From Martinezella rhizogenes (GTDB taxonomy: Bacteria > Pseudomonadota > Alphaproteobacteria > Rhizobiales > Rhizobiaceae), in assembly GCA_013322215.1 (NCBI GenBank), contig JAAMEZ010000022.1, forward strand, positions 124,001 through 188,000: a DNA stretch of 64,000 nt, in the 5' to 3' direction. A model generated the notes under the pieces. It was not told the DNA's origin. It worked only from the letters and a program-made list of their open reading frames with translations, and searched no databases. Each line of letters begins with the position of its first letter. The first letter of the stretch is position 1. Position numbers and translations under genes: made by a program. This document shows, one piece after another, positions 52,339 through 59,723 of this stretch.

Positions 52339-52369
52339 GTTATAAAACCTCAAGTAAAGTTGAGGTCAA
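52339..52369 (-). promoter_or_regulatory. SoxR-type promoter of the FMN reductase gene
   Basis: On the minus strand, -35 TTGACC (52369-52364), a 19-bp spacer and -10 TATAAC (52344-52339). The box CCTCAAGTAAAGTTGAGG at 52348-52365 lies almost wholly in the spacer and is very close to the classical SoxR target CCTCAAGTTAACTTGAGG. The overlong spacer is the hallmark of MerR-family activated promoters. It also faces soxR, whose start is only 13 bases away on the other strand. Confidence 0.85.
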
Positions 52370-52377
52370 TAGGCAAA

Positions 52378-52842
52378 ATGGGAAAAATCGATCCCGCGCA
52401 ATTTTCGAGGCTGCTGACGGTCGGTGAGGTGGCGGCGCGCAGCGGAGTGGCCGTATCAGCGTTACATTTCTACGAGGCGAAGGGGCTCATCGAGAGCCAT
52501 CGCAGCCGTGGCAACCAGCGGCGTTATCCTCGCGAAGTCTTGCGGCGGGTTGCTGTCATCAAGGTAGCGCAAAGGGTCGGCATTCCGCTTGCCGAGATTC
52601 AGGCGGCTCTTCAATCGCTACCACAGGGGCGAACGCCGACGGCATCCGACTGGAAGGCGCTTTCGGAGCTATGGAAGGATGATCTCGACGCGCGCATCAG
52701 GCGCTTGCAGGGCCTTCGCGATCAGCTGGACAGCTGTATTGGCTGCGGCTGCCTTTCACTCGATAGCTGTCCGTTGCGCAATCCGTGGGATACGCTTTCC
52801 GAAGAGGGGGCGGGGCCGCGGCTGCTCGACCCCGCAGAGTGA
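52378..52842 (+). CDS. soxR: Redox-sensitive regulator SoxR
   Basis: MerR-family regulator with a [2Fe-2S] sensor, 154 residues from the ATG at 52378. HTH near 13-35 ([25 protein letters not shown]), coiled-coil dimer region (about 85-118) and the cluster motif CX2CXCX5C as [12 protein letters not shown] (Cys120, 123, 125, 131). Oxidation of the cluster by redox-cycling compounds would activate the adjacent promoter. It is divergent from the FMN reductase and ends nine bases from glpD, which it faces. Confidence 0.95.
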   Translation: MGKIDPAQFSRLLTVGEVAARSGVAVSALHFYEAKGLIESHRSRGNQRRYPREVLRRVAVIKVAQRVGIPLAEIQAALQSLPQGRTPTASDWKALSELWKDDLDARIRRLQGLRDQLDSCIGCGCLSLDSCPLRNPWDTLSEEGAGPRLLDPAE

Positions 52843-52851
52843 ATTGAACGC

Positions 52852-54363
52852 TTAGGCGTGGACGTAGCTGTCGGCCATGTAGCTTTCGAGGGCGGCTGCT
52901 TCTTCCTTAGAAAGGTAGAGGCCCTTCTTGGAGCGGCGCCAGAGAATGTCGGCGGCGCTATAGGCCCATTCCTGTTCCGCAAGGTAACGCACTTCCGCCT
53001 CATAGAGATCGCTTCCGAAGCAACGGCCGAGATCGGCGATCGTCTTTGCGTCGCCGAGGATCGTGGCGGCGCGCGTCCCATAGCGGCGAATGAGGCGCCG
53101 CGCATGTGGATCGGCGAGGAAGGGATAGCGTGATTTCAGCTTGGAGACTTCGGCATCATAGCCGCGAACGGGAAAGTCGCCGCCCGGCAGCGAGCTCCCG
53201 GCGGTCCAGGGCGTACCCTTGAGGCCGATCGCCTCGCCGATTTTTTCCAGAGCATGCTCGCCCAAGCGACGATAGGTGGTGAGCTTGCCGCCGAAGACAT
53301 TGAGCAGCGGTGCCTGACCCTCTTCGCCCTCGACCTTGAGAACGTAGTCGCGCGTTGCTTCCTGTGCCTTGGAGGCGCCATCATCATAGAGCGGGCGTAC
53401 GGCCGAATAGGTCCACACGATGTCTTCGGGCCGTACCGGCTCCTTGAAATATTCGCTGGCGGCATTGCAGAGATAGGTGGTTTCGCCCTCGGTGATCTTC
53501 ACATCCTTCGGATCGTCCTTGTAGTCACGATCCGTGGTGCCGATCAGCGTGAAATCCTGCTCATAGGGGATGGCGAAGATGATGCGGTTGTCCGGATTCT
53601 GGAAGAAATAGGCGCGCGGGCCGTCGAACTTCTTGCGCACGATGATATGGCTGCCCTGGACGAGCCGGACATTGTGCACCTGGTTCTTGCCGAAGGCATC
53701 GGAGAGGACATGATCGACCCAGGGGCCTGCGGCATTGACCAGCATGCGCGAGCGGAACTGCCGCTTCTCGCCATTGATCGTGTTCTCCGTTTCGATTGCC
53801 CAGACGGCGCCTTCGCGCCGGGCGGAGATTACCTTTGTTCGCGGCATGATCGTTGCGCCGCGGTCTGCCGCGTCGCGCGCGTTCAGCACCACCATGCGGG
53901 CATCGTCGACCCAGCCGTCGGAATATTCGAAGGCTTTGGTGAAGAGGGCCTTCAGCGGCTTGCCCGCCGGATCCTTCTTCATGTCCAGCGTCGCCGTTGG
54001 CGGCAGCAGCTTTCGTCCGCCGAGGTGGTCATAGAGGAAAAGGCCGAGGCGGATGAGCCAGGCCGGCCGGATGCCGCCCTTATGATAGGGTAACACGAAG
54101 CGCATCGGCCAAATGATGTGTGGCGCCATCGCCCAGAGCACTTCGCGTTCCATCAGCGATTCGCGCACGAGGCGGAATTCGTAGTGCTCGAGGTAGCGCA
54201 GTCCGCCGTGGATGAGCTTGGTGGCGCCGGACGATGTGCCGGAAGCGAAGTCGTTCATCTCGGCGAGCGCGACCTTGTAGCCGCGTCCCGTGGCATCACG
54301 GGCGATGCCGCAACCGTTGATACCGCCGCCGATAACGAAAATGTCGTAGACCTGTTCGCTCAC
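52852..54363 (-). CDS. glpD: Aerobic glycerol-3-phosphate dehydrogenase
   Basis: FAD enzyme oxidising glycerol 3-phosphate to dihydroxyacetone phosphate and passing electrons to quinone at the inner membrane. The 503-residue protein has the FAD motif DIFVIGGGINGCGIARDATGRG (about 7-28), FASGTSSGATKLIHGGLRYLEHYEF near 39-63, and a C-terminal DUF-like domain (about 390-490) typical of GlpD. The gene has its own well-matched promoter, with phased repeats, in the gap after the DeoR gene. Confidence 0.95.
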   Translation of the reverse strand: MSEQVYDIFVIGGGINGCGIARDATGRGYKVALAEMNDFASGTSSGATKLIHGGLRYLEHYEFRLVRESLMEREVLWAMAPHIIWPMRFVLPYHKGGIRPAWLIRLGLFLYDHLGGRKLLPPTATLDMKKDPAGKPLKALFTKAFEYSDGWVDDARMVVLNARDAADRGATIMPRTKVISARREGAVWAIETENTINGEKRQFRSRMLVNAAGPWVDHVLSDAFGKNQVHNVRLVQGSHIIVRKKFDGPRAYFFQNPDNRIIFAIPYEQDFTLIGTTDRDYKDDPKDVKITEGETTYLCNAASEYFKEPVRPEDIVWTYSAVRPLYDDGASKAQEATRDYVLKVEGEEGQAPLLNVFGGKLTTYRRLGEHALEKIGEAIGLKGTPWTAGSSLPGGDFPVRGYDAEVSKLKSRYPFLADPHARRLIRRYGTRAATILGDAKTIADLGRCFGSDLYEAEVRYLAEQEWAYSAADILWRRSKKGLYLSKEEAAALESYMADSYVHA

Positions 54364-54417
54364 CCGCCCCTCCGCAAAGGTCAGCCATCCCCGAAGATGG
54401 AAAATCGAAACTAATCC

Positions 54418-54462
54418 ATCTAAAGCGAAACAGATACGAATGTCAAACGAACGTTTCTTGAC
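54418..54462 (-). promoter_or_regulatory. glpD promoter with phased CGAA/TTCG repeats
   Basis: Minus strand: -35 TTGACA (54446-54441), 17-bp spacer, -10 TTAGAT (54423-54418). CGAA on the plus strand recurs at 54426, 54437 and 54448, exactly 11 bp apart, so the repeats lie on one DNA face across the promoter. A dyad AAACG-AA-CGTTT overlaps 54445-54456. A likely operator for the adjacent DeoR protein. Confidence 0.65.
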
Positions 54463-54476
54463 AGAAAAGGCGCCGG

Positions 54477-55250
54477 TCAGCCCGATCTGCGAGAGGTTTC
54501 AACAAGATGCACGTCATGTTCCGCAGCGATGGAGCGCACGGATTCGATACTACATTCGTCTGTTACGAACGTATGAACCTGCGAGAGATGGCCGATGCGA
54601 ACCGGGGCGGTTCGTTCGAACTTGGTGCTGTCGGCGACGAGAATGACATGCCGGGCATTGGCGATGATGGCCTGCGCGACTTTCACTTCGCGAAAGTCGA
54701 AATCCAGAAGCGCGCCGTCGGGATCGATCGCGGAGGCGCCGATAACGGCATAATCGACCTTGAACTGTTTGATGAAATCGACGGCCGCCTCGCCGACGAT
54801 GCCGCCATCCGAGCCACGCACGACGCCGCCGGAAATCACGACTTCGATGGAGGGGAAAATACGTAACTTATTGGCAACGTTGATATTATTGGTGATGACC
54901 ATTAGCTCGTGATGGCCGAGCAGTGCCTCGCCGACGGCTTCCGTCGTCGTGCCGATATTGATGAAAAGCGAGCTGTTGTTGGGGATCAGGCTGGCGGCGG
55001 CGCGGCCGATCGCGTGCTTTTCGGGTGCGGCGATGGATCGTCTCGCCTCATATTTCACGTTCTCGGTTCCGCCGGGGAAAATCGCGCCGCCATGCACGCG
55101 TGACAGCACGCGCCCGTCGCAGAGATCGTTGAGGTCCTTGCGGATGGTTTGCGGCGTGACCGAGAAGCGCATCGCCAGCTCCTCGACCAGCACTCGCCCT
55201 TCCGCCTTGGCGATTTCGAGGATCTCTGTCTGACGCCCGGACAGGAACAT
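54477..55250 (-). CDS. DeoR family regulator, probable GlpR
   Basis: DeoR-type repressor of 257 residues: N-terminal HTH (MFLSGRQTEILEIAKAEGRVLVEELA then FSVTPQTIRKDLNDLCDGRVLSRVHGGA) and a C-terminal sugar-phosphate sensing domain (about 75-250) with FINIGTTTEAV and ISGGVVRGSDGGIVG. Being 113 bp upstream of glpD on the same strand, it is probably the glycerol-3-phosphate-responsive repressor of glpD (GlpR role), but the effector is inferred. Confidence 0.85.
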   Translation of the reverse strand: MFLSGRQTEILEIAKAEGRVLVEELAMRFSVTPQTIRKDLNDLCDGRVLSRVHGGAIFPGGTENVKYEARRSIAAPEKHAIGRAAASLIPNNSSLFINIGTTTEAVGEALLGHHELMVITNNINVANKLRIFPSIEVVISGGVVRGSDGGIVGEAAVDFIKQFKVDYAVIGASAIDPDGALLDFDFREVKVAQAIIANARHVILVADSTKFERTAPVRIGHLSQVHTFVTDECSIESVRSIAAEHDVHLVETSRRSG

Positions 55251-55347
55251 GGTTTTCGCTCCCTTTCTTTCGTTTTTTCGTCATCATATGATAAAGTGAA
55301 AATTCCGCAATTACCGGCGCGCGAATAGTGCGGTTGGGGAGGTTATC

Positions 55348-56118
55348 GTGTTTCATCCGAAGCTATTCGAAAATCGCAACGTCGTGGTCACCGGCGCCGG
55401 CCGCGGCATCGGGCTGGAGGTCGCGCGGCAGTTTCTGGATTGCGGCGCCCATGTGCTTGTCCATGTCGGCCGGGACGCGGGGCGCCAATTGCCCGATTTT
55501 CTGATGGAGGCAGAGGCCGAGCGCCGCGCCTTTCTCATTGCCGGCGATTTCGCCGCCGGCAATGGCACGCGCGATTTCGTCAGCGCTGCGGGCGAGCGTT
55601 TCGACCGCGTCGACGTGCTGGTCAACAATGCCGGTACCATGGTTGGGCGATTTCCGGCCGGCGATCTGACGGACGACCAATACCAGCAGATCGTTCATCT
55701 CAATCAGACTTCCGTCATGGAAGTGACGAGAGGGCTGTTGCCGCTGTTGCGGGCTGCCGGGCAGGCTGCGATCGTCAATACGGTCTCGATTTCCGCGCTC
55801 ACCGGCGGCAGTCCTGGATCTGCGATCTACTCCGCCTCGAAAGCGTTCGTCGCGACCTATTCGAAAGCATTGGCGCGAGAGCTGGCGCCAGATGGCATCC
55901 GGGTGAACTGCGTCTCGCCCGGCACGATAGCGACCGATTTTCATGAGCGCTATTCCTCCACGGAGAAGCTGGAGCAGACGCGCAAATCGATCCCGCTTCA
56001 GCGCCTTGGTACGCCGGAAGATTGCGCCCCCGCTTATCTCTTCCTCGCGACGCCCCTGCTTTCCGGTTACATCACGGGACAAGTGGTCGAGATCAATGGT
56101 GGTCAGCTTATCTGCTGA
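55348..56118 (+). CDS. SDR family oxidoreductase
   Basis: Short-chain dehydrogenase of 256 residues with a GTG start and a strong GGGGAGG site. TGAGRGIGLEV (about 15-25), NNAGTM near 93, and the catalytic YSASKAFVATYSK near 158 are clear; the C-terminus ends GQVVEINGGQLIC. It is divergent from the DeoR gene, and the ATCATATGAT palindrome at 55283-55292 lies in the shared gap. Substrate not predictable. Confidence 0.85.
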   Translation: MFHPKLFENRNVVVTGAGRGIGLEVARQFLDCGAHVLVHVGRDAGRQLPDFLMEAEAERRAFLIAGDFAAGNGTRDFVSAAGERFDRVDVLVNNAGTMVGRFPAGDLTDDQYQQIVHLNQTSVMEVTRGLLPLLRAAGQAAIVNTVSISALTGGSPGSAIYSASKAFVATYSKALARELAPDGIRVNCVSPGTIATDFHERYSSTEKLEQTRKSIPLQRLGTPEDCAPAYLFLATPLLSGYITGQVVEINGGQLIC

Positions 56119-56171
56119 TAAAACGGACCTTTTTTGGTTTTCCATGTGTTTTTGAATAAGCTTCTGATTTG

Positions 56172-56181
56172 ATAATATTAT
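56172..56181. promoter_or_regulatory. AT-rich palindrome upstream of the ArsR gene
   Basis: ATAATATTAT (56172-56181) is a perfect 10-bp palindrome 38 bases before the ATG of the ArsR-type repressor, where an autoregulatory operator would be expected. Confidence 0.4.
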
Positions 56182-56219
56182 AAGCATACCTCTGGGGATT
56201 TCTTACTAGAGGCTGTGTT

Positions 56220-56558
56220 ATGTCGTCGTCTCTACCGCAAAGCGGTGAAGCGGAACGTGATGTCGAGGAAATGACTGATAGGGCGCGAAAGGCGAGCGCC
56301 CTGCTGAAAGCGCTATCGCATGAGACCCGTTTGGCAATTCTTTTCATGCTTGCCAAGCACGAGAAAACGGTGATGGAGCTCGAGGCTCTTCTTGATCTGC
56401 CGCAGGCTGTTGTTTCGCAGCATTTGGCACGGCTTCGCCTGGACAAGCTGGTCGATACGCGTCGCGAAGGGCGGCTCATCCACTATGCCGTCGCACGGTC
56501 GGAAATCTGCGCCGTCGTCGATTCGCTGCAGAAAGCCTTCTGTCAGAGCGATCGCTGA
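56220..56558 (+). CDS. ArsR family regulator
   Basis: Winged-helix repressor of 112 residues: KALSHETRLAILFMLAKHEKTVMELEALLDLPQAVVSQHLARLRLDKLV spans the HTH (about 30-80), with a C-terminal dimer helix. It resembles the HlyU/BigR/NolR group. The usual sensor cysteine in the second helix is absent (LFMLAK there), so metal or sulfide sensing by a Cys pair is unlikely; only Cys near 101 and 108 remain. Target genes are unknown. Confidence 0.85.
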   Translation: MSSSLPQSGEAERDVEEMTDRARKASALLKALSHETRLAILFMLAKHEKTVMELEALLDLPQAVVSQHLARLRLDKLVDTRREGRLIHYAVARSEICAVVDSLQKAFCQSDR

Positions 56559-56628
56559 GGCCTGAAGCGGCCTTGCATGTTGCGCTCGCCATGCTGCCGG
56601 TCTAACTCTTTCGTTGCGGGAGAGTGGG

Positions 56629-57525
56629 ATGATCGAGAAGCTGGAATTCTTCATAGCGCTGGCGAATCAGAAGCATTTTGGCCGCGCAGCCGAAGAATGC
56701 GGCGTGACGCAGCCGACCTTGTCTGCGGCCATCCGCCAGTTGGAGGACCAGCTCGGCGTGATGCTTGTCAGCCGTGGCTCGCGCTTTCAGGGGCTGACGC
56801 CCGAGGGGCAGCGCGTGCTCGAATGGGCGCGCCGCATCGTCGGCGACAGCCGCACCATGCGCGAGGAGATGCGCGCGGCGCGCAAGGGTCTTGCCGGCCA
56901 TATCCGCATTGCGGCCATTCCGACTGCGCTTGCGATGGTGCAGAAAATCACCACGCCTTTTCAGGAGAGGCATCCGGACGTCACTTTCTCCATTTTATCG
57001 CGCAATTCGCTGCAGGTTTTGAGCCTGCTGGAAAATCTCGAGATTGATGCCGGCATTACCTATTTGGAAAACGAGCCGCTTGGCCGGGTTACCAGCGTGC
57101 CACTCTATGCAGAACGCTATCATCTCATCACGGCGGCCGGCAGCCCGTTTTCCGAGCGCAAGACTGTCACCTGGAAAGAGGTCGGCGATCTTCGGCTTTG
57201 TCTATTGACTGCCGACATGCAAAACCGCCGCATTATCAATCGGCATCTCAAAGAGGCGGGCGTCGCAGCCAAGCCGACGCTCGAATCCAATTCGATGATC
57301 GTGCTGTTTTCGCATGTGCAGACCGGGCGCTGGGCGAGCATTATGCCGAAGAATATCGCCGATTCTTTCGGTTTTCCGGCCGATATTCGCAAGATTCCCA
57401 TCACGGAACCTGATGCCGAACATCTCGTTGGCTTGGTCGCCACCCACCGCGAACCCTTTACGCCCCTCGTCTCTGCCTTGTTGCACGAAGCGAGATTGCT
57501 CGCGGAAGAGAGCAAGAATCGATAG
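56629..57525 (+). CDS. LysR family regulator of the formate dehydrogenase cluster
   Basis: LysR-type regulator of 298 residues from the ATG at 56629 (GGGAGAG ahead); a TTG at 56614 is rejected. N-terminal HTH (MIEKLEFFIALANQKHFGRAAEECGVTQPTLSAAI-type) and an effector-binding domain (about 90-295). It is immediately upstream of and codirectional with fdsG, as FdsR is in other bacteria, so it probably controls formate dehydrogenase. Its stop codon lies within a T-N11-A palindrome. Confidence 0.85.
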   Translation: MIEKLEFFIALANQKHFGRAAEECGVTQPTLSAAIRQLEDQLGVMLVSRGSRFQGLTPEGQRVLEWARRIVGDSRTMREEMRAARKGLAGHIRIAAIPTALAMVQKITTPFQERHPDVTFSILSRNSLQVLSLLENLEIDAGITYLENEPLGRVTSVPLYAERYHLITAAGSPFSERKTVTWKEVGDLRLCLLTADMQNRRIINRHLKEAGVAAKPTLESNSMIVLFSHVQTGRWASIMPKNIADSFGFPADIRKIPITEPDAEHLVGLVATHREPFTPLVSALLHEARLLAEESKNR

Positions 57526-57539
57526 AAAATTTCTATCGA
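57519..57539. promoter_or_regulatory. Perfect palindrome with LysR-box geometry
   Basis: TCGATAGAAA (57519-57528), a central A, and TTTCTATCGA (57530-57539). Inside is TAGAAAATTTCTA, a T-N11-A motif with dyad symmetry, the classical LysR recognition shape. It overlaps the stop of the LysR gene and lies about 147 bases ahead of fdsG. A terminator role is the alternative. Confidence 0.6.
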
Positions 57540-57620
57540 GCAACGGGACTGCCTTATTGATCCTTTGCCGTCTCCCTGCGAGCTTATTCTTGTGGCGTGT
57601 CGATCGCGCGCCAGGAGGAA

Positions 57621-57686
57621 ATGCCGCATAAGCCTTTTCCGAAGGTTTGCCTTCGATCTTCGGAGCTATGCGCGGGAGGCTGCTAA
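57621..57686 (+). CDS. Possible 21-codon Cys-rich leader ORF before fdsG
   Basis: ATG at 57621 preceded by AGGAGG only two bases away (closer than ideal). The predicted peptide is 21 residues with Cys at positions 10, 17 and 21, and its TAA overlaps the fdsG ATG as TAATG, the pattern of translational coupling. Two mutually exclusive hairpins (57640-57655 and 57639-57663) lie inside. No homologue is known to me, so this is a candidate, not a confirmed gene. Confidence 0.3.
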   Translation: MPHKPFPKVCLRSSELCAGGC

Positions 57687-58165
57687 TGAGTTTGAATCAG
57701 GCCGCGGGCGATATCGCAATCCGCGCCGGAACCATCATCGATAGCATGAAATCGATGGAGGGGCCGCTTTTGCCGATCCTGCACGGGATTCAAGAGGAAT
57801 TCGGTTATGTGCCGCAGGATGCGCTGCCGCTGATCGCCAAGGCTCTGAACCTTTCGCGCGCCGAAGTGCATGGCGTCATGACTTTCTATCATGATTATCG
57901 CGATCATCCCGCCGGTCGCCATATCCTGAAGCTCTGTCGTGCCGAGGCCTGTCAGTCGATGGGCGGCGATGCGCTGGCGGAGCGCGTCAAGCGGCTGCTC
58001 GGCATCGATTTTCATCAGACGACGCTGGATGGCAGCGTGACGCTGGAGCCGGTCTACTGTCTCGGGCTTTGCGCCTGTGCGCCGGCGGCAATGTTGGACG
58101 GCGAGCTCTATGGGCGGCTCGATAATGAGGGTGCCGACGACCTCGTAAAGGAGGCGCGCCAATGA
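57686..58165 (+). CDS. fdsG: NAD-dependent formate dehydrogenase gamma subunit
   Basis: NuoE-like [2Fe-2S] subunit of soluble NAD-dependent formate dehydrogenase, 159 residues from the ATG at 57686 (GGGAGG ahead). The cluster ligands are Cys84, Cys89, Cys125 and Cys129 (CRAEAC and CLGLC). The sequence HGVMTFYHDYRDHPAGRHILKLC is typical. It overlaps fdsB by four bases (ATGA). Confidence 0.93.
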   Translation: MSLNQAAGDIAIRAGTIIDSMKSMEGPLLPILHGIQEEFGYVPQDALPLIAKALNLSRAEVHGVMTFYHDYRDHPAGRHILKLCRAEACQSMGGDALAERVKRLLGIDFHQTTLDGSVTLEPVYCLGLCACAPAAMLDGELYGRLDNEGADDLVKEARQ

Positions 58166-59718
58166 CGCTGACTATCTATATCCCCCGCGATGCGGCCGCC
58201 CTTTCTCTCGGCGCCGAGAAGGTCGCGAAATCGGTCGCGCAGGAAATTGCCAAACGCGGTTTGGATGCGCGCATCGTGCGTAACGGCTCGCGCGGCATGT
58301 TCTGGCTCGAGCCTCTGGTCGAAGTCGAGATCGACGGCAAGCGTATCGGCTACGGGCCGGTGAAGGCCAAGGATGTATCTGATCTCTTCGATGCCGGGCT
58401 CGCCGAAGGCGGCGAGCATCCGCTCTGTCTTGGGGAGGTCGAAAGCCTCCCATTCCTCAAGGAACAGACACGCCTGACCTTTGCCCGCTGCGGCATTACC
58501 GATCCGCTTTCGCTCCACGATTATGAAGCCCATGGCGGCCTCAAGGGGCTGCGCCGCGCCATCGGCATGGCGGCTGGCGATATCGTCAAGGACGTCACCG
58601 ATTCCGGGCTGCGCGGCCGTGGCGGCGCAGGCTTCCCGACCGGCATCAAGTGGAAGACGGTGCTCGATGCGCCCGGCGACCGCAAATACATCGTCTGCAA
58701 TGCCGACGAGGGCGACAGCGGCACTTTTGCCGACCGGATGATCATGGAGGGTGATCCCTTCGTGCTGATCGAAGGCATGGCGATCGCCGGCCTGGCGACG
58801 GGCGCGACCAAGGGTTTCGTCTATACGCGCTCGGAATATCCGCATGCGATCGCGGCGATGACGGAAGCGGTCGAAATCGCCCGCAAGGCCGGCATTCTCG
58901 GCGCTTCGGTGCTCGGTTCCGGCAAGGCGTTCGACATGGAAATCCGCACTGGCGCCGGCGCCTATGTCTGCGGCGAGGAAACGGCGCTGCTGAACAGCCT
59001 CGAAGGCAAGCGCGGCATCGTGCGCGCCAAGCCGCCGCTGCCGGCGCACAAGGGCCTGTTCAACTGTCCCACCGTCATCAACAACGTGATTTCGCTCGCC
59101 TCCGTCCCCATCATCATGGACAAGGGCGCGGCCTTCTATCGCGATTTCGGCATGGGTCGTTCGCGCGGCACGATCCCGCTGCAGATCGCCGGCAACGTCA
59201 AGCATGGCGGCCTCTATGAGACGGCTTTCGGCCTTTCGCTCGGCGATATCGTCGACAGGATCGGCGGCGGCACGATAACGGGGCGGCCGGTCAAGGCGGT
59301 GCAGGTGGGTGGCCCGCTCGGAGCCTATTTCCCGCGCGCCCTCTTCGACACGCCGTTCGACTATGAAGCCTTTGCGGCCAAGGATGGCCTGATCGGCCAC
59401 GCTGGCATCGTTGTTTTCGACGATACCGCCGACATGCTGAAGCAGGCGCGTTTCGCCATGGAGTTCTGCGCGGTCGAAAGCTGCGGCAAGTGCACGCCCT
59501 GTCGCATCGGCTCGACGCGCGGCGTCGAGACGGCCGACAAGATCGCGCAAGGGATCGAGCCCGAGAAGAACAGGGTGCTGCTTGCCGATCTCTGCAACAC
59601 GATGAAGTTCGGCTCGCTCTGCGCGCTCGGCGGCTTTACGCCCTATCCCGTGCTAAGCGCGATGACCCATTTCCCGGAGGACTTTTCTCCGGCTCCCTTG
59701 ATTGAAGCGGCGGAGTAA
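58162..59718 (+). CDS. fdsB: NAD-dependent formate dehydrogenase beta subunit
   Basis: NuoF-like subunit binding FMN, NAD and a [4Fe-4S] cluster, 518 residues. A thioredoxin-like N-terminal domain (about 1-110) precedes the FMN/NAD region with DSGLRGRGGAGFPTGIKW near 149-166 and YIVCNADEGDSGTFADR near 175, then SLBB-like and the iron-sulfur motif ESCGKCTPCRIGSTRG near 437-452. Reduces NAD with electrons from FdsA via FdsG. Confidence 0.95.
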   Translation: MTLTIYIPRDAAALSLGAEKVAKSVAQEIAKRGLDARIVRNGSRGMFWLEPLVEVEIDGKRIGYGPVKAKDVSDLFDAGLAEGGEHPLCLGEVESLPFLKEQTRLTFARCGITDPLSLHDYEAHGGLKGLRRAIGMAAGDIVKDVTDSGLRGRGGAGFPTGIKWKTVLDAPGDRKYIVCNADEGDSGTFADRMIMEGDPFVLIEGMAIAGLATGATKGFVYTRSEYPHAIAAMTEAVEIARKAGILGASVLGSGKAFDMEIRTGAGAYVCGEETALLNSLEGKRGIVRAKPPLPAHKGLFNCPTVINNVISLASVPIIMDKGAAFYRDFGMGRSRGTIPLQIAGNVKHGGLYETAFGLSLGDIVDRIGGGTITGRPVKAVQVGGPLGAYFPRALFDTPFDYEAFAAKDGLIGHAGIVVFDDTADMLKQARFAMEFCAVESCGKCTPCRIGSTRGVETADKIAQGIEPEKNRVLLADLCNTMKFGSLCALGGFTPYPVLSAMTHFPEDFSPAPLIEAAE

Positions 59719-59723
59719 GATCC

